From Norana najaformis (lineage: Eukaryota; Annelida; Clitellata; Crassiclitellata; Hormogastridae): a stretch of DNA of 64,000 nucleotides. Each line of letters opens with the position of its first letter. Position 1 is the stretch's first letter. Below are positions 1-10,802 of the stretch, in pieces. The stretch is taken from contig OZ029913.1 of the NCBI GenBank assembly GCA_964023275.1, positions 43,338,757 to 43,402,756 on the forward strand. Reading direction: 5' to 3'. A program made the position numbers and the translations under genes. The notes beneath the pieces were generated by a model. The model had not been told where the DNA came from. It searched no databases and was given only the letters and a program-made list of their open reading frames with translations.

Positions 1-2430
1 ACGCCCATTCCTAGGCTGGCACACATGCCATCCAAAGCTTTCACAGTTCTCAGTGCATCTTGTGTAGGCAGCTGCGAGCTTTTACTTCAGACCAAAGGAT
101 GGCCTCGCCGATTTTGTGTAGGACGAAAGCCTGTGGCAGTGGTGCTGTGCAGACAATGAAGCGTATAACGCCACCATCTTTAAACATGCTCAATAATAAC
201 TGTCACATCAAAGTTCGAACTGTCCAACGACCCAGACCTGTCCTGGACATATATGCCAGACTGTAGGTTACCCATGATATGCAGACACATAATGCAGCCA
301 AAATCAAGGTCGAAAATAGCTACCACAACAGAACAAATCGGCATATTTTCAACAGTAAGGTGGACTGTACACCTTGGAATGGTTGCATGCCAACCCACAA
401 CCACTAGCTTACACGGAGACCTGGTTCAGGCAAGACAGTACCACAGTGAAGCCTCAAGATTGTCAGCACCTGTACAGCTTTGAATGGCAAAACCACAGTT
501 TGGTTCCCAGCAACTACCCTACAAAGATCACTAGTGTAGACAATTTCCTCAAACTTACGACTGGTGGCAAGCTCTCTCATCACATAAGGCCGCATCTGAC
601 ATCACCTATAACTGGAAGGTCTGAGTTCGCATCGCTTTGGCTGCGGACAAATAATCCGTCAGTTTGCATGGAGGGTCAAAACCAGAGCTGTCGCTGTCAA
701 TGGGCCGTCTTTGTGGTTAGCGACCCCGTGAGTGCCACCACCATCACTGGAGTCCAGGTACACGACGCTGCACTCCAACAAAGCTGATGGGTGTCACGTA
801 GCCTGACAACTCGTGCAAGTCAATACCATATTATTCCCCCTTGAAGTCACGGATGGGTTTAAATCAGGTATGAGAGGTCTTCAGCTGTGTAAAGTTCAGG
901 TTCAAGTCAACTAGATAGCGGTTGCTGTTCAACAGTGCATAGATGTTTTGGACCTGGCTTTAACCTTAGTGGCCCCAAATTAATGTTGGGGGGCAGTAGG
1001 GTGATAACAGCTTCTATGATTTAAGCAATCGGTGTGTTCTGCACCGACCTTGTGGGTGGGTTCAGCTGACGCATCAAACCTGGTGGCTGCAGAGAGCATC
1101 AATCAATCACCAGTCTCATGGGACTGGTTCCAAGCAGCCCTTGAACTGTGGCTGAGAAGCTCAGTGGGGCAGCAGAGGCTTTTATCGCCAAGCTGTTGTT
1201 GCCTCAAACCAGTCTTTTGCATCTATTGGCTCTGAACAAATGAAACATTTGGCTGTTTTACTCAGACAACGGAAGATCAGGTCGTTTTGAATTGTTCACG
1301 CCAGTTGATGCAAAGAACTGGTCTGAGGCAACCCACTCAATCACATCCAATCTTTTTACATGGCCTCCGTAGTTACATCACCTACTAACTGCCAAGCCAA
1401 AACTTCCAACACTCCATTAAGCTGCAACTCTGCCTTCTGAATGCAAAGTCAACTGAAGCACATAATATATCAATTGCTATTATGCCTAACATTGGCCATT
1501 TTGACTCCCCAAGCATTCCATGAATTGCTACTCTGCATACTATTGGCCAAGTTGGCTCCTCAACTTAAGTCATCAAGAAGGTCTCAGTTCACAATGGTTT
1601 TGACTGCCAAGCTTGAGAAACGGGCACTCAAGTCAGCCCAGGTGTATGACAACAGTGTTCAGCCAGACATGATAACCACAACAGCATAATTCAGGTCTGC
1701 GGCAGCACCAATCCTGAACAGGGGTGAGATGGGCCAGAAGCCAAAGTGGAGATACTCAAGCACCTGGGGAGTATAAAGCTCCAATCAATTAGTTAACATT
1801 TCAATCAGTGTTCCACATCATAAATTCCACGCAGAATAATTCAATAAGATTTCGCTAGGTGACCCTAGAAAAAACGGATATGAATCTGTATCTGCATTTG
1901 TTCCTGTTGCTAGGCTTCGCCGCGTCTGAAAAACGGAAAAATTTCAAGGCCAGGCTTGCCATAAGAAATACCTTAAACTAAATTAGACCTTCAAATTAGG
2001 TTACACCCACAAATATTTAACAAATTTAGACCTCAAGTTGTCAAATAATTTACCCTATCAGTCACAGTTCGAATCATTAAAAGATATTCATAAACAAAAT
2101 CCTGAAAAAAATTCCAAGCCGTTTATTTTTTGGCGTACGGCTGTTGACCCGACGCCCTATCTTAACAACAAAGGCAAATTCAAATTCAAATGATAAAAAT
2201 ACTTACCTTTCTGTTTTAAAACTGCGAGGCGCAATCGGGCACATGCGTCGCACGTCTTTTCCTCCAGTCTACTGTGCAGCCATTTCGAAATAAATTTCGA
2301 ATAAAATAAATTTTTAAGAAAATGTACAAATTTTCTATAACAAGACCAAAACAACTTTCAACACTGATGAAATTTTCAGCTGACGCTGAAATATGGATTA
2401 CACATTTTTATATAGAACTTTCAACATCAA
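1..2430. other. Unassigned sequence
   Basis: No gene, tRNA or clear repeat is recognised in this stretch. Open frames such as 374-787 (+) have unusual composition and no recognisable motif. A G run at 988-993 followed by CAG resembles the polypurine tract next to an LTR, and a minus-strand frame at about 180-400 vaguely recalls a retrotransposon protease tail, so a badly decayed LTR element is possible. Neither clue is enough for a call. Confidence 0.4.
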
Positions 2431-2432
2431 TG

Positions 2433-3870
2433 ACGTAAGTAAGTAAGAAGTAAGTAAGTATATTCTTTATTAACCAATAGCTAATCGCACATCGGTTTAC
2501 AAGTATTTAAGAACACAAGAAAACTTAATATTCATACAACATCCTAACAATAAAACATTTACGAGTTAAATTGTCAGCAGGAGGAATAATACGATCATGG
2601 GTGTGGGGCCGTAGGGAATAACTGAGGGTTTTAATTGGTGGGAGTAGCTGATGTAAGACATGATTTGAGTTGTTCAAGATTGCTTTAAAGAGACGAGCAT
2701 CACCTGTGCCACAGAGTTCATCGAACGTTGGGGAGTTCCCAGGAAGATAGCGGAGACGCACGAGTCTCCGCATCAAAGCCTGGAGCCGAGCTCTAGCCTG
2801 TGCCCCAGCATAGCCCCACCACACGGGAGAGGCGTACAGCATCCTGGCCAGTGTTGTGGCTCGGACAACGTCGTGGAGCCGAGGGCCAGTTAGGCCATGT
2901 GATACAAGAATTCGTATGGCATATAAAGGCTGACGCGCCTGACTATGAATCCGATCAATATGAGAAACAAAATTTAACATCCTCGATAGGGTAACACCCA
3001 ATATTGTCATCTATGGTACCCTGGTTAAACCAGGAATCACACTAGGTAAAATTATCTGCTGATTTCTCATTCTTGGCCGGTGAATTATCATTTCACATGT
3101 CTTTTTATGATTAAGTTTTAAGTTTTAAGTTACGCTTATCCGCCCTAAGGGCAACATGGTCTAGTTCAGCCTGAACCATCAAGCTATTGCAGGATGGTAC
3201 AAGAAGGTAACTGTCATCAGCGTATTTAAATAACCTATTGTTGGGTGCTAAATGCTTATACTTGGATATGGCAACTAGGAAGTTCACTGGTCCCAGACCC
3301 GAACCCTGAACATTACTGGAATTTATGCCAACTAAGGTAGAGACACTATCATTGAATTTGGTACAGTGATGTCGGTTGGTTAGGAAGGAAATTATCCAAT
3401 TGTAAATGTGATCAGGAATAGCGAGATCAGCAAGTTTATCAGCGAGATAGGCATGTCTTATTGTATCAAAGGCCTTTGAGAAGTCAAGGGATATGAGATG
3501 AACATATTGGTTAGAAGCAAGCAATTCAGACAGATGGTGAGTAATAGAAATAAGAGCTGCAGACGTGGAACCAGTAGGTCGGAATGCATATTGATCAAAG
3601 AACTCATGATTGAGTGATTGTTCAGTAAGAATAGGATAGAACAATCTTCGAACAATAAATTTTTCAAGTAATCGAGAGAGAATTGAAGTTATAGATATTG
3701 GGCGGAAATCGCTACATGAGGTAGGGTTCGGAACCTTGGGAACAGAGGTGATGACACTATTTTTCCATTGAGGTGGAACATAGGATCTAATGATTGATTG
3801 GTTAAGAAGAAAAGTGAGGGGTTTAGCCAGGATGGGTGCGTAGGAAGCATAAATTCTTTAGCGCCTTTAT
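2433..3870 (-). mobile_element. Non-LTR retrotransposon pseudogene (jockey/CR1-group RT)
   Basis: Read on the minus strand this is a 5'-truncated LINE with frameshifts. In order: a fingers-region motif like CSDFRPISI (about 3700), RT motif A DFSKAFDT (about 3460-3487), VQGSGLGPV (about 3285-3310) and the catalytic YADD (about 3211-3222). A second frame at 2525-3010 holds the thumb and C-terminal part with ARMLYASPVWWGYAG. The 3' end is a (CTTA)n microsatellite tail at about 2433-2460, typical of elements primed by target-site reverse transcription. The frame breaks mean no full protein is made. Clade assignment within the jockey/CR1 group is my inference. Confidence 0.8.
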
Positions 3871-3879
3871 ACAACAACT

Positions 3880-4940
3880 AAATCGTAATCCCGAGATTTC
3901 TACAGCGCCCACAGGAGCTCAGTCAAAACAAAATCGATAAGTATTCGGTTCCAGGTCAAGATCCAAGAGTCAGGCAGAGACACAGCGACGCAGCTACGGT
4001 GGGTGATGTCTGGGATTTGAACGGAGAGATAAGAGGCAGGAAAGTCGGGATAGGATAAATAATTAGCAACTTCTAATGCGCCAATGTCTAATGCACAAGG
4101 CATCAACCGATGAGGTCAATGGATCTGTGAAAGAGGAATGTTTTCAGTTTTGAGTGAAAGACCAAAGCGGAAATTGCAAAGCGGTGGAGCATAGATGAGT
4201 TTGTATGATGGGTCAGATAATTGTCGCAGTTCTGGGGGGAGTTTATTTCAGAGTGGTGGGGCAGCTATGGCTATGGAGCGATTACCAAATTTTAAGGATG
4301 AGGTGACGGGCGGACAGAGAACTGTTAGGGCAGAAGAGAAGCGGGCTGAGCGGAGTGGTTGGATTGTAAATAACTGACGAAGATAGGAGGGTTGGGAGGA
4401 TTGAACTGTGTTGCAGGTAAGTGATAGGACTTTGCACTCAATTCATTCAGGTATTTTAAGCCAGTGCAGTGATTTAAGAACAGGAGTGATGTGATGGTGT
4501 TTGGGGGTTTTGGTGACAGCACGAGCAAAAGCATTCTGAATGGCTTGAAGGCGGCTTATTTGGGTGGAATAGTGAATTGCAGTAGTCTAATTTAGCATGG
4601 ACTATAGATGTGGCGATGGTTGATGCAGTTTTAAGGTCAAGCATAGGCGGATACTGCGAAGGTCACGGATATGCATGAAGCAAGAGCTGGAGAGAGGGGT
4701 AATGTGATAAGAGAAACTGAGGTTTTGGTCGAAAATCACTCCTAAGTTGCAGACAGAAGAGTTAGTGTCAAAGGTGTGTATGGTAGAAGAGTCCAGGCCG
4801 AGAGAGACAGAGGGATCTGAATTTTTCTTGAGCTGGTTGCGTAGGGTTATTAGTATGAATTCGGTTTTTGATGGGTTCAAGCACAAAAGATTAGAGCAAT
4901 CCTTTCAGTCAATTTGGAGATGAAAGACAAGTTATAGTCT
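3880..4940 (-). mobile_element. L2-like LINE copy, internally deleted
   Basis: Minus-strand copy of the same family as the plus-strand element at 5040-7895. The frame at 4602-4886 shares MCLNPSKTEFIL and FMHIRDLR with it, and 4325-4534 matches its C-terminal region. The 3' end (plus-strand 3880-3925, cgtaatcccgagatttctac) is the same terminus seen near 7890 and 57056. At about 4896 the sequence equivalent to 'ISKLTERI' of the plus copy is joined directly to the 'LCLNPSKTE' part, so most of the RT palm including YADD is missing. A short foreign segment also lies at about 4056-4118. Non-functional. Confidence 0.8.
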
Positions 4941-5039
4941 ACTACTGGTCTAGAAGTGCCACTGGATCAATGTACTTGATTAGTAGTTAGAAATTACATA
5001 AAACATAATCACTTGATTTATGCTTTGCATTAAAATCTT

Positions 5040-7895
5040 TTTTGGCATTTTCTCAAACTACTTCCAATAGGGTTAGGCCACTCGGGAGCTCAGCGCCTCA
5101 TGTTGCTCTCTGCGTGCTCTTGTATACCTGTTCTGACCTCGTGTCAAATCCACCCTCCTCCCTGAATGACCTTCTCTCTTCCTATAACACCACTCTTTCC
5201 ACTATCCTTGACAAGCATGCTCCTATTATTACCAAATCCCGTTCTCACTCTAACAATCCTTGGTTCAATTCCTATCTCCAGGCCTTCAAATCTTTCCGGC
5301 GACGCCTTGAGCGTGCCTATAAACGCACCAGGGATCCTCAACTTCTCTGTGCCCTTAAATCTGCCACAAATAAATACCATCGCCTTCTTACTGCAGCTAA
5401 ACAAAGATTTTACTCCTCACTAGTTCGTTCTCGATCCTCTAGCCCTCGCCTTCTCTGGAAAACCATTAACCAGCTCCTCCATCGGAACTCATCTAGCCAT
5501 GCACTTTGAAATTCTCTTCCGTCTTCTTCAATAGCCGACTCGTTCTGTTCTTTCTTTTCGAACAAAATTAGTACCCTCCGTCTCTCTCTTCAATCTCTAC
5601 TTTCCAAAACCTCCAACAATCCAGCTGCTGATGCTCCCTCTTCCACCTATGACAGCCCACCTTCCCCACCTCGATCCTCATTTTCTGCTTTTCAACCTAC
5701 ATCAGAGACCGAAATACTAAATCTGCTAAAATCTCTCCCAAACAAACAATGTGAACTTGACCCTATACCTACCTCCTTATTGAAAGACTGTGCATCTGTC
5801 CTTGTTCCAATTATTACCAGAATAGTTAACCTCTCCCTCTCTACTGGAAATTTTCCCCTTCTTTTTAAACACTCCCTTGTTATCCCTCTTCTCAAGAAAT
5901 CATCTCTCGACAAGGAAATCCTTTCTAACTACCGGCCTGTTTCTAACCTGACTTTCATCTCCAAATTAACTGAACGGATTGTCCTCTCTCGAATCAATGA
6001 CTATTTAGCTTCTAACTCACTCATTAACCCACACCAGTCTGGTTTTACTAAACGTCACTCAACCGAAACTCTGCTGACATCCCTCTACAACAAGCTTGTG
6101 CTCTTTTGCAGCCTTCGACACCATAGATCACAATATCTTACTCCACCGACTTTCAACCTGGTTTGGTTTTGCTGACACTGCTCTCCTATGGATACAGTCT
6201 TATCTCTCCTCCCGCTCTTTCTCTGTTAAAACTTCGGAAGCCTCTTCTAAGTCATGCCCTCTCACTTGCGGAGTTCCACAAGGCTCCGTTCTTGGACCTC
6301 TTCTGTTTATCCTCTACACTACCCCACTCAGTTCACTCATTAAAGCATCCTCCGTTGACCATCACCTCTATGCTGATGACACCCAACTATTCATCTCTTT
6401 CTCTCCAAATTGTTTCAATGAATCTACAGATCATCTTCTTTGTGTGGTTAAACAAATCTCCTCTTGGATGACATCTAATCTCTTATGCCTGAACCCATCT
6501 AAAACTGAATTCATACTTATCGGCCTACGTGACCAGCTCAAGAAAATTCCTGACCCCTCTATCTCCCTCAGCCTGGACTCTGCCTCCACCCACACCTTTA
6601 ATACAAACTCTTCTGTCCGTAATTTAGGTGTTATTTTCGACCAGAACCTTACTTTTTCTGATCATATCACCCATCTTTCCCGCTCTTGCTTTATGCATAT
6701 CCGCGACCTTCGCAGAATCCGTCCTATGCTTGACTTCAAAACCGCATCTATCATTGCCACATCCATAATCCATGCAAAACTTGACTACTGCAATTCACTT
6801 TTCCTCAATATTGACACAACCCAGATAAATCGCCTACAAGCTATCCAGAATGCTCTCGCACGTGCTGTCACCAAAACCCCCAAACACCATCACATCACCC
6901 CTGTTCTCAAATCACTGCACTGGCTTAAAACACCAGAACGAATAGAGTACAAGGTCTTATCCCTCACCTACAACACACTTCAATCCTCCCAACCCTCCTA
7001 TCTTCGTCAATTATTTACTATCCAACCACTCCGTTCAACCCGCTCCTCATCTGTCCTAACACTTCTTCGCCCTCCCGTCACCTCATCCTTAAAATTTGGA
7101 AATCGCTCGATAGCCATAGCTGCCCCACCCCTTTGGAATAAACTCCCGCCAGAATTGCGACAGTTGTCTGGTCAATCATACGAACTCACCAACACTTCAC
7201 CTCTCTCAGTTTCTGCGCAGGTCTTTCACTCAAGACTGAAAACACTTCTTTTCCAGAAATCTTATCCTGATTCTTCCTCTTCACTGCACTGCACAGCATA
7301 TAACGCCTGTGCTTAAATCTTTACATTGGCTTCCTGTTCAGCAAAGGATTTGTTTCAAATTAGGACTTACGGTTTATAAAACATTGAACTATGGCCAACC
7401 ACAATACCTGAAATCAATCCTTATTCCCCAGACTTACCATTATTCTGCAAGGTCATCTGATTGTCTTTCTCTTGTCATACCTTGGGCTAGAACTGTTCTT
7501 GGTAAACGAGCATTTTCGGTTGCTGGACCAAAATTTTGGAATTCCCTCCCTGTGTCTGTTCGTTCTGCTCAGTCGCTCCTGTCATTTCGTTCTCAACTTA
7601 AAACTTACCTGTTTCAAATTGCTTATCCACCATAGGCTGCCTCTCTGTCGTGCGGACTGACCTCCTGGATATCGACCTGATTCTTCCTCTTCCTCTTATC
7701 TCTCTTCTCGCTTCAATTTCAAACAGCATCCACCGTAGCCGTCCGACTGTCTGAGTGCCTGACTCCTGGATCTTGACCCTTTTGCCTATCGATTTTGTTT
7801 TGACTGAGCGCCTGTGAATAAGCTGGTTCCCGCGACTTAGCTTTCGTTGAGCGCTGTAGAAATCTCGAGATTACGATTACGATTTGTATACTTGT
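5040..7895 (+). mobile_element. L2-like LINE with reverse transcriptase, disrupted
   Basis: Longest LINE copy here. 5042-5509 encodes the linker between endonuclease and RT (WFNSYLQAFKSFRRRLERAY); 5780-6175 holds the RT N-terminal motif NYRPVSNLTFISKLTERIV. 6096-7316 continues in another frame with AAFDTIDHNILLHRL (motif A), GVPQGSVLGPLLF, YADDTQLF and the C-terminal SLHWLKTPERIEYKV region. About 40-50 nt seem lost at the 6095 junction, which shifts the frame. The 3' UTR is split by a nested insertion (7283-7675) and ends at about 7895 with gagattacgattacgatt. The endonuclease N-terminus is not found, so the copy is 5'-truncated. L2/CR1 clade by motif pattern. Confidence 0.88.
7283..7675 (+). 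mobile_element. Nested L2-like LINE 3' fragment with 17-bp TSD
   Basis: A second L2-like fragment interrupts the LINE above. It encodes LKSLHWLPVQQRICFKLG through ERAFSVAGPKFWNSLP-like residues to a stop near 7635. It is bounded by an exact 17-bp direct repeat, CCTGATTCTTCCTCTTC, at 7266-7282 and 7676-7692. Removing it restores continuity with the 3' UTR seen in the related copy at 57056-57420. The fragment is 5'-truncated to the last RT/C-terminal segment and has no poly(A) tail, as usual for CR1/L2 elements. Confidence 0.8.
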
Positions 7896-8231
7896 TCCAC
7901 GTCTCAACGGAGTTAAAACCCGAGAGTGCTTGGAGCAGTAATGGAACACGTCTGGTGTTGAACTTTGAAGTTCCGGTAGAAGTGTTGTAGTTGTGCAATA
8001 AATAAAGCTGGTTTGCGACTACCTGGTTTGCGACTAATACTGATCATTAATTACAGAGCCTAACAATTTCGTCGTCGGTTAAGCGGTGTGTAAGTTTTAT
8101 AATTGAAGTTTGATTATATTTGAATTTCTCGTGTTTTCTTGCATCTGCGTTTAGCTTTCAACGTAGTCGATGTACGAGGGCGCTGTATTAACGCAACACG
8201 TGTTGTCAATCGTTGTAAATGTAATGTAAAT
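7896..8231. other. Unassigned, with short direct repeat
   Basis: No gene is seen. ctggtttgcgacta occurs twice (8008-8021 and 8023-8036) just after aataaataaa, which might be an old LTR or retroelement end, but I cannot define one. Confidence 0.35.
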
Positions 8232-8372
8232 GTTTTTCTATAGCGACCGTATGGCCTCGGCCCTGCTCATTTTCAACGAATTTATCGGGTGAGATCCTTT
8301 ACCAGCGCTGCCCGTTTGAATGAATGCCAAACCATTTAAAGTCCCCGTGTACGGACCATGCTAGCCTGAGAG
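8232..8372 (-). mobile_element. SINE family A copy
   Basis: One of five copies of a repeat whose plus-strand signature is tctatagcgaccgtatggcc followed by ggtgagatcctt and accatttaaagtccccgtg. The copies at 45301 and 56903 show that, in the minus orientation, the element begins with a B-box-like GGTTCGCGTCCCC and ends at the cgctatagaaaa side, so it is probably a tRNA-derived SINE inserted on the minus strand. This copy lacks the tRNA-like head. Confidence 0.65.
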
Positions 8373-8765
8373 TTGTATTACTCTAATGCGTAGTGCTTCT
8401 GCGGCGGAAGATTCCACCACCCAACGCATGCAGAAATTACTTGTGCGGCGGAAGCTTCCGCGTTGTGCCTTTATGGCACTGGCTGATAATTTCGAGCACA
8501 ATACGAAGTCACAAACAGTTCAGCTTCTTGCTGGCTATCAAGTTTGTCCTAAGATTAATTCTGCCATTTTAACTTTGTAAAACGTATTTTTAAAACTTAA
8601 GTATCAATTTAAACGTAAATATATATGCGAAGGTTTTCATTGCGCATGCGCGAAAGTTTTGAATGAGATTTCCGCCGCATAAGTAATATCTTTCTGTCTA
8701 GTGGCGGAATATTACACCACAGAAGATTTATCCTACTCTAATTGATTATCGTGTGTAGCTTAAGA
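8373..8765 (+). promoter_or_regulatory. Candidate ZNF622 promoter (NRF1 site, repeated GGCGGAA)
   Basis: Contains TGCGCATGCGCG (8641-8652), a perfect match to the NRF1 consensus found in housekeeping promoters. It also has four copies of a GGCGGAA element: about 8400 and 8450 on plus, one reversed at about 8671 (TTTCCGCCGC) and one at about 8702. Two of them are palindromic, as in GGCGGAAGCTTCC, and resemble ETS/GABP sites. The region lies about 2.1 kb before the coding start of ZNF622, whose first coding exon begins at a splice acceptor and so needs an upstream leader exon. The link to ZNF622 and the start site are inferred; no TATA box is evident and the leader-exon donor is not fixed. Confidence 0.45.
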
Positions 8766-9044
8766 TGTGCTGAAGATTTTATATATAGCGCCTGTGTGAG
8801 TTTCTCATGAAAAGATGCTATACCAGTGTGCAATTACAATTATAATTTCGATGACAGATTCTGCAAACCAACTACAGGAAAAGGTGAAGTTGTTACGCAA
8901 GTATCAGATTTAAGGTTTATTAATAATTTAAGGTTTATTTAACACTAGAGAAAAGGACTGAAGTTCTGCACTTTGATGACTTGTATAGTCAAGTTAAAGG
9001 TCTTCCAGTTGGAGTAAGTGGATTCTTTTCCTTATCTTGGATCT

Positions 9045-10080
9045 GTCACAACAAGTGATGCAAGCTCTTTTGAAGGATATCTCGCTCTGATCATTCAGGT
9101 GTATCTCAGGGTACTGTCCTCAGGTCTCACCTTTTTTCAGTCCTTATTTTGCCCATTTGTAAAATTGCATGCATACATGGTACAATTGTGCAGCAATATG
9201 CTGAAGATACTTAGCTCTACGTTGCTTTCTGTCCCACAGATCACTCGGCTAAACCTGAACTCGAACACTGTTTGTCCTCTCTTCACATTTGGTTCTGCTT
9301 TAATAATCTTGCATCATCCTCAAGCAGTCAGAGGCAAATCTTTTTACAACTCATCAGCATATGCAGTTTTTCTTTGCTCATTAAGCTGTTAATCTTGCAT
9401 GAACCAAATCCCGTTATCAGACCAAATTAAAACTGTTTGTAAATATTTGATAACTCGCTGTGACTTCACATCATTGATCTATTTGTGGGTCTTGTTTCTA
9501 CCACATCAGGGCATTTGTCACATCAGGTATTTTCTGACTTATGACATCCGTGGCTAAAACAGTACCATGTGCACTTGTTGGTTCTCAATTGACTACACAA
9601 ATGCAATGTTATATGGTATATCCTCTTTTAATCTAAAAAGTTTCAGGTGGATCAGAACTCTCTTTCTAGAATTGTTGCATGTTCTTTTTCGTCATCAAAT
9701 TATAATTGTAATTTTGTAATTGCAATGAGAAATTTGTACAGCACTTCTTCAGGAGAAACTGATCAGAGGCGCATTAGATCAACTTTGTGAGCTTGACTGG
9801 TTCCCATTGAATGCATATTAAGTTTAAGATTGCATGCTAGACATTGCTAATACCATATCACCTTCATAGACTGTTACATTCTTCTGATACTGGCTTGTTG
9901 CTAGAACCTGGGTTCAGGACAAATGTAGGATCATGTGCTTTCAGCTACTGTGCTTCTCGTATTTGGAGTCATCTACCACAAAGATTGGAATTGCCAGCTA
10001 GCTATCACCATTTAAATCACTTGTCAAGACATCGTGTTTTACTCTGGCATTTGCATAACTCCATCCTGGACCCCTAGCGA
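9045..10080 (+). mobile_element. Decayed L2-like LINE remnant
   Basis: Shifted frames still show SGVSQGTVL (cognate of GVPQGSVL), a QQYAEDT segment where YADDTQL would be, and, at about 9844-10077, a C-terminal part with CAFSYCASRIWSHLPQRLE, matching the AFSVAGPxLWNSLP motif of L2/CR1 proteins. Many stops and indels. It lies upstream of the ZNF622 coding start, probably inside its first intron. Confidence 0.7.
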
Positions 10081-10798
10081 ACATGCATCCCTTAACTCAG
10101 ATTTAGATTTACTGACTGGATGCATTATAAATGCTTGTAATAAATAAATAAATAAATAGAACAGGAAGCCACAGAATTGGAAAATGCAGGCTTTCATGGA
10201 TGGATACATCAAGAGGTGTTCTGCATTGTCCCTGGAGAATGTAATGAGGCTACCTGTTTTCTGATCTACCAGTTTGAGAAGAGGAGTCTTCTGAAAACAG
10301 TAGAGTCTTCAGACCGTTTTTTTTGGGCTCAAGATTAGTCATCCAGAAGAGAGACTAAACTCTTCTGAAATCAAGTCAGAAATGGATTTCAGAAGAGGTT
10401 TATTTTATTTATATTTATACAGAACATATTTATAATGACCATCATACACCTGATTAAAATACTGATGAAAATTATACCAAGCATTTTGTGTGCATGTATG
10501 CGGTTCATAGTTAATAACAAAGTGATAAAAGTGATTTTATGCAGTGGGCAAATGTCTTGTTCTTTACTGCTGGCATGCCAACATAAGACCCAGTTTCCTA
10601 CAGTCAAACCACAGTTCTTATTGGCTGGAACTCATCTTAACTCTTCTAACTCTGTTTTAGTGGAACAAGCTCTTTTGAATCGAGAAGAATCTTATGTTTT
10701 CAGAAATGGCCCAGAACTGTAGCTTGGGATTGATAGAGGACTGGATTGATTATTTTTAAATTAAAACTTTATAATCCTTGTTTTTTCTTGGTTTTTAG
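10081..10798. other. Unassigned, probable ZNF622 first intron
   Basis: Holds an (AAAT)n run at 10139-10158 and several copies of cttctgaaa / tttcagaag in both orientations between 10285 and 10400. No coding signal is visible. It ends in a good polypyrimidine tract and acceptor (ttttttcttggtttttag, AG at 10797-10798). Confidence 0.45.
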
Positions 10799-10802
10799 AG
10801 CC

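Noticed and set aside
374-787. 137-codon frame near the window start
   Set aside because: No recognisable motif, no splice or promoter context; weak hints of a decayed LTR element only.
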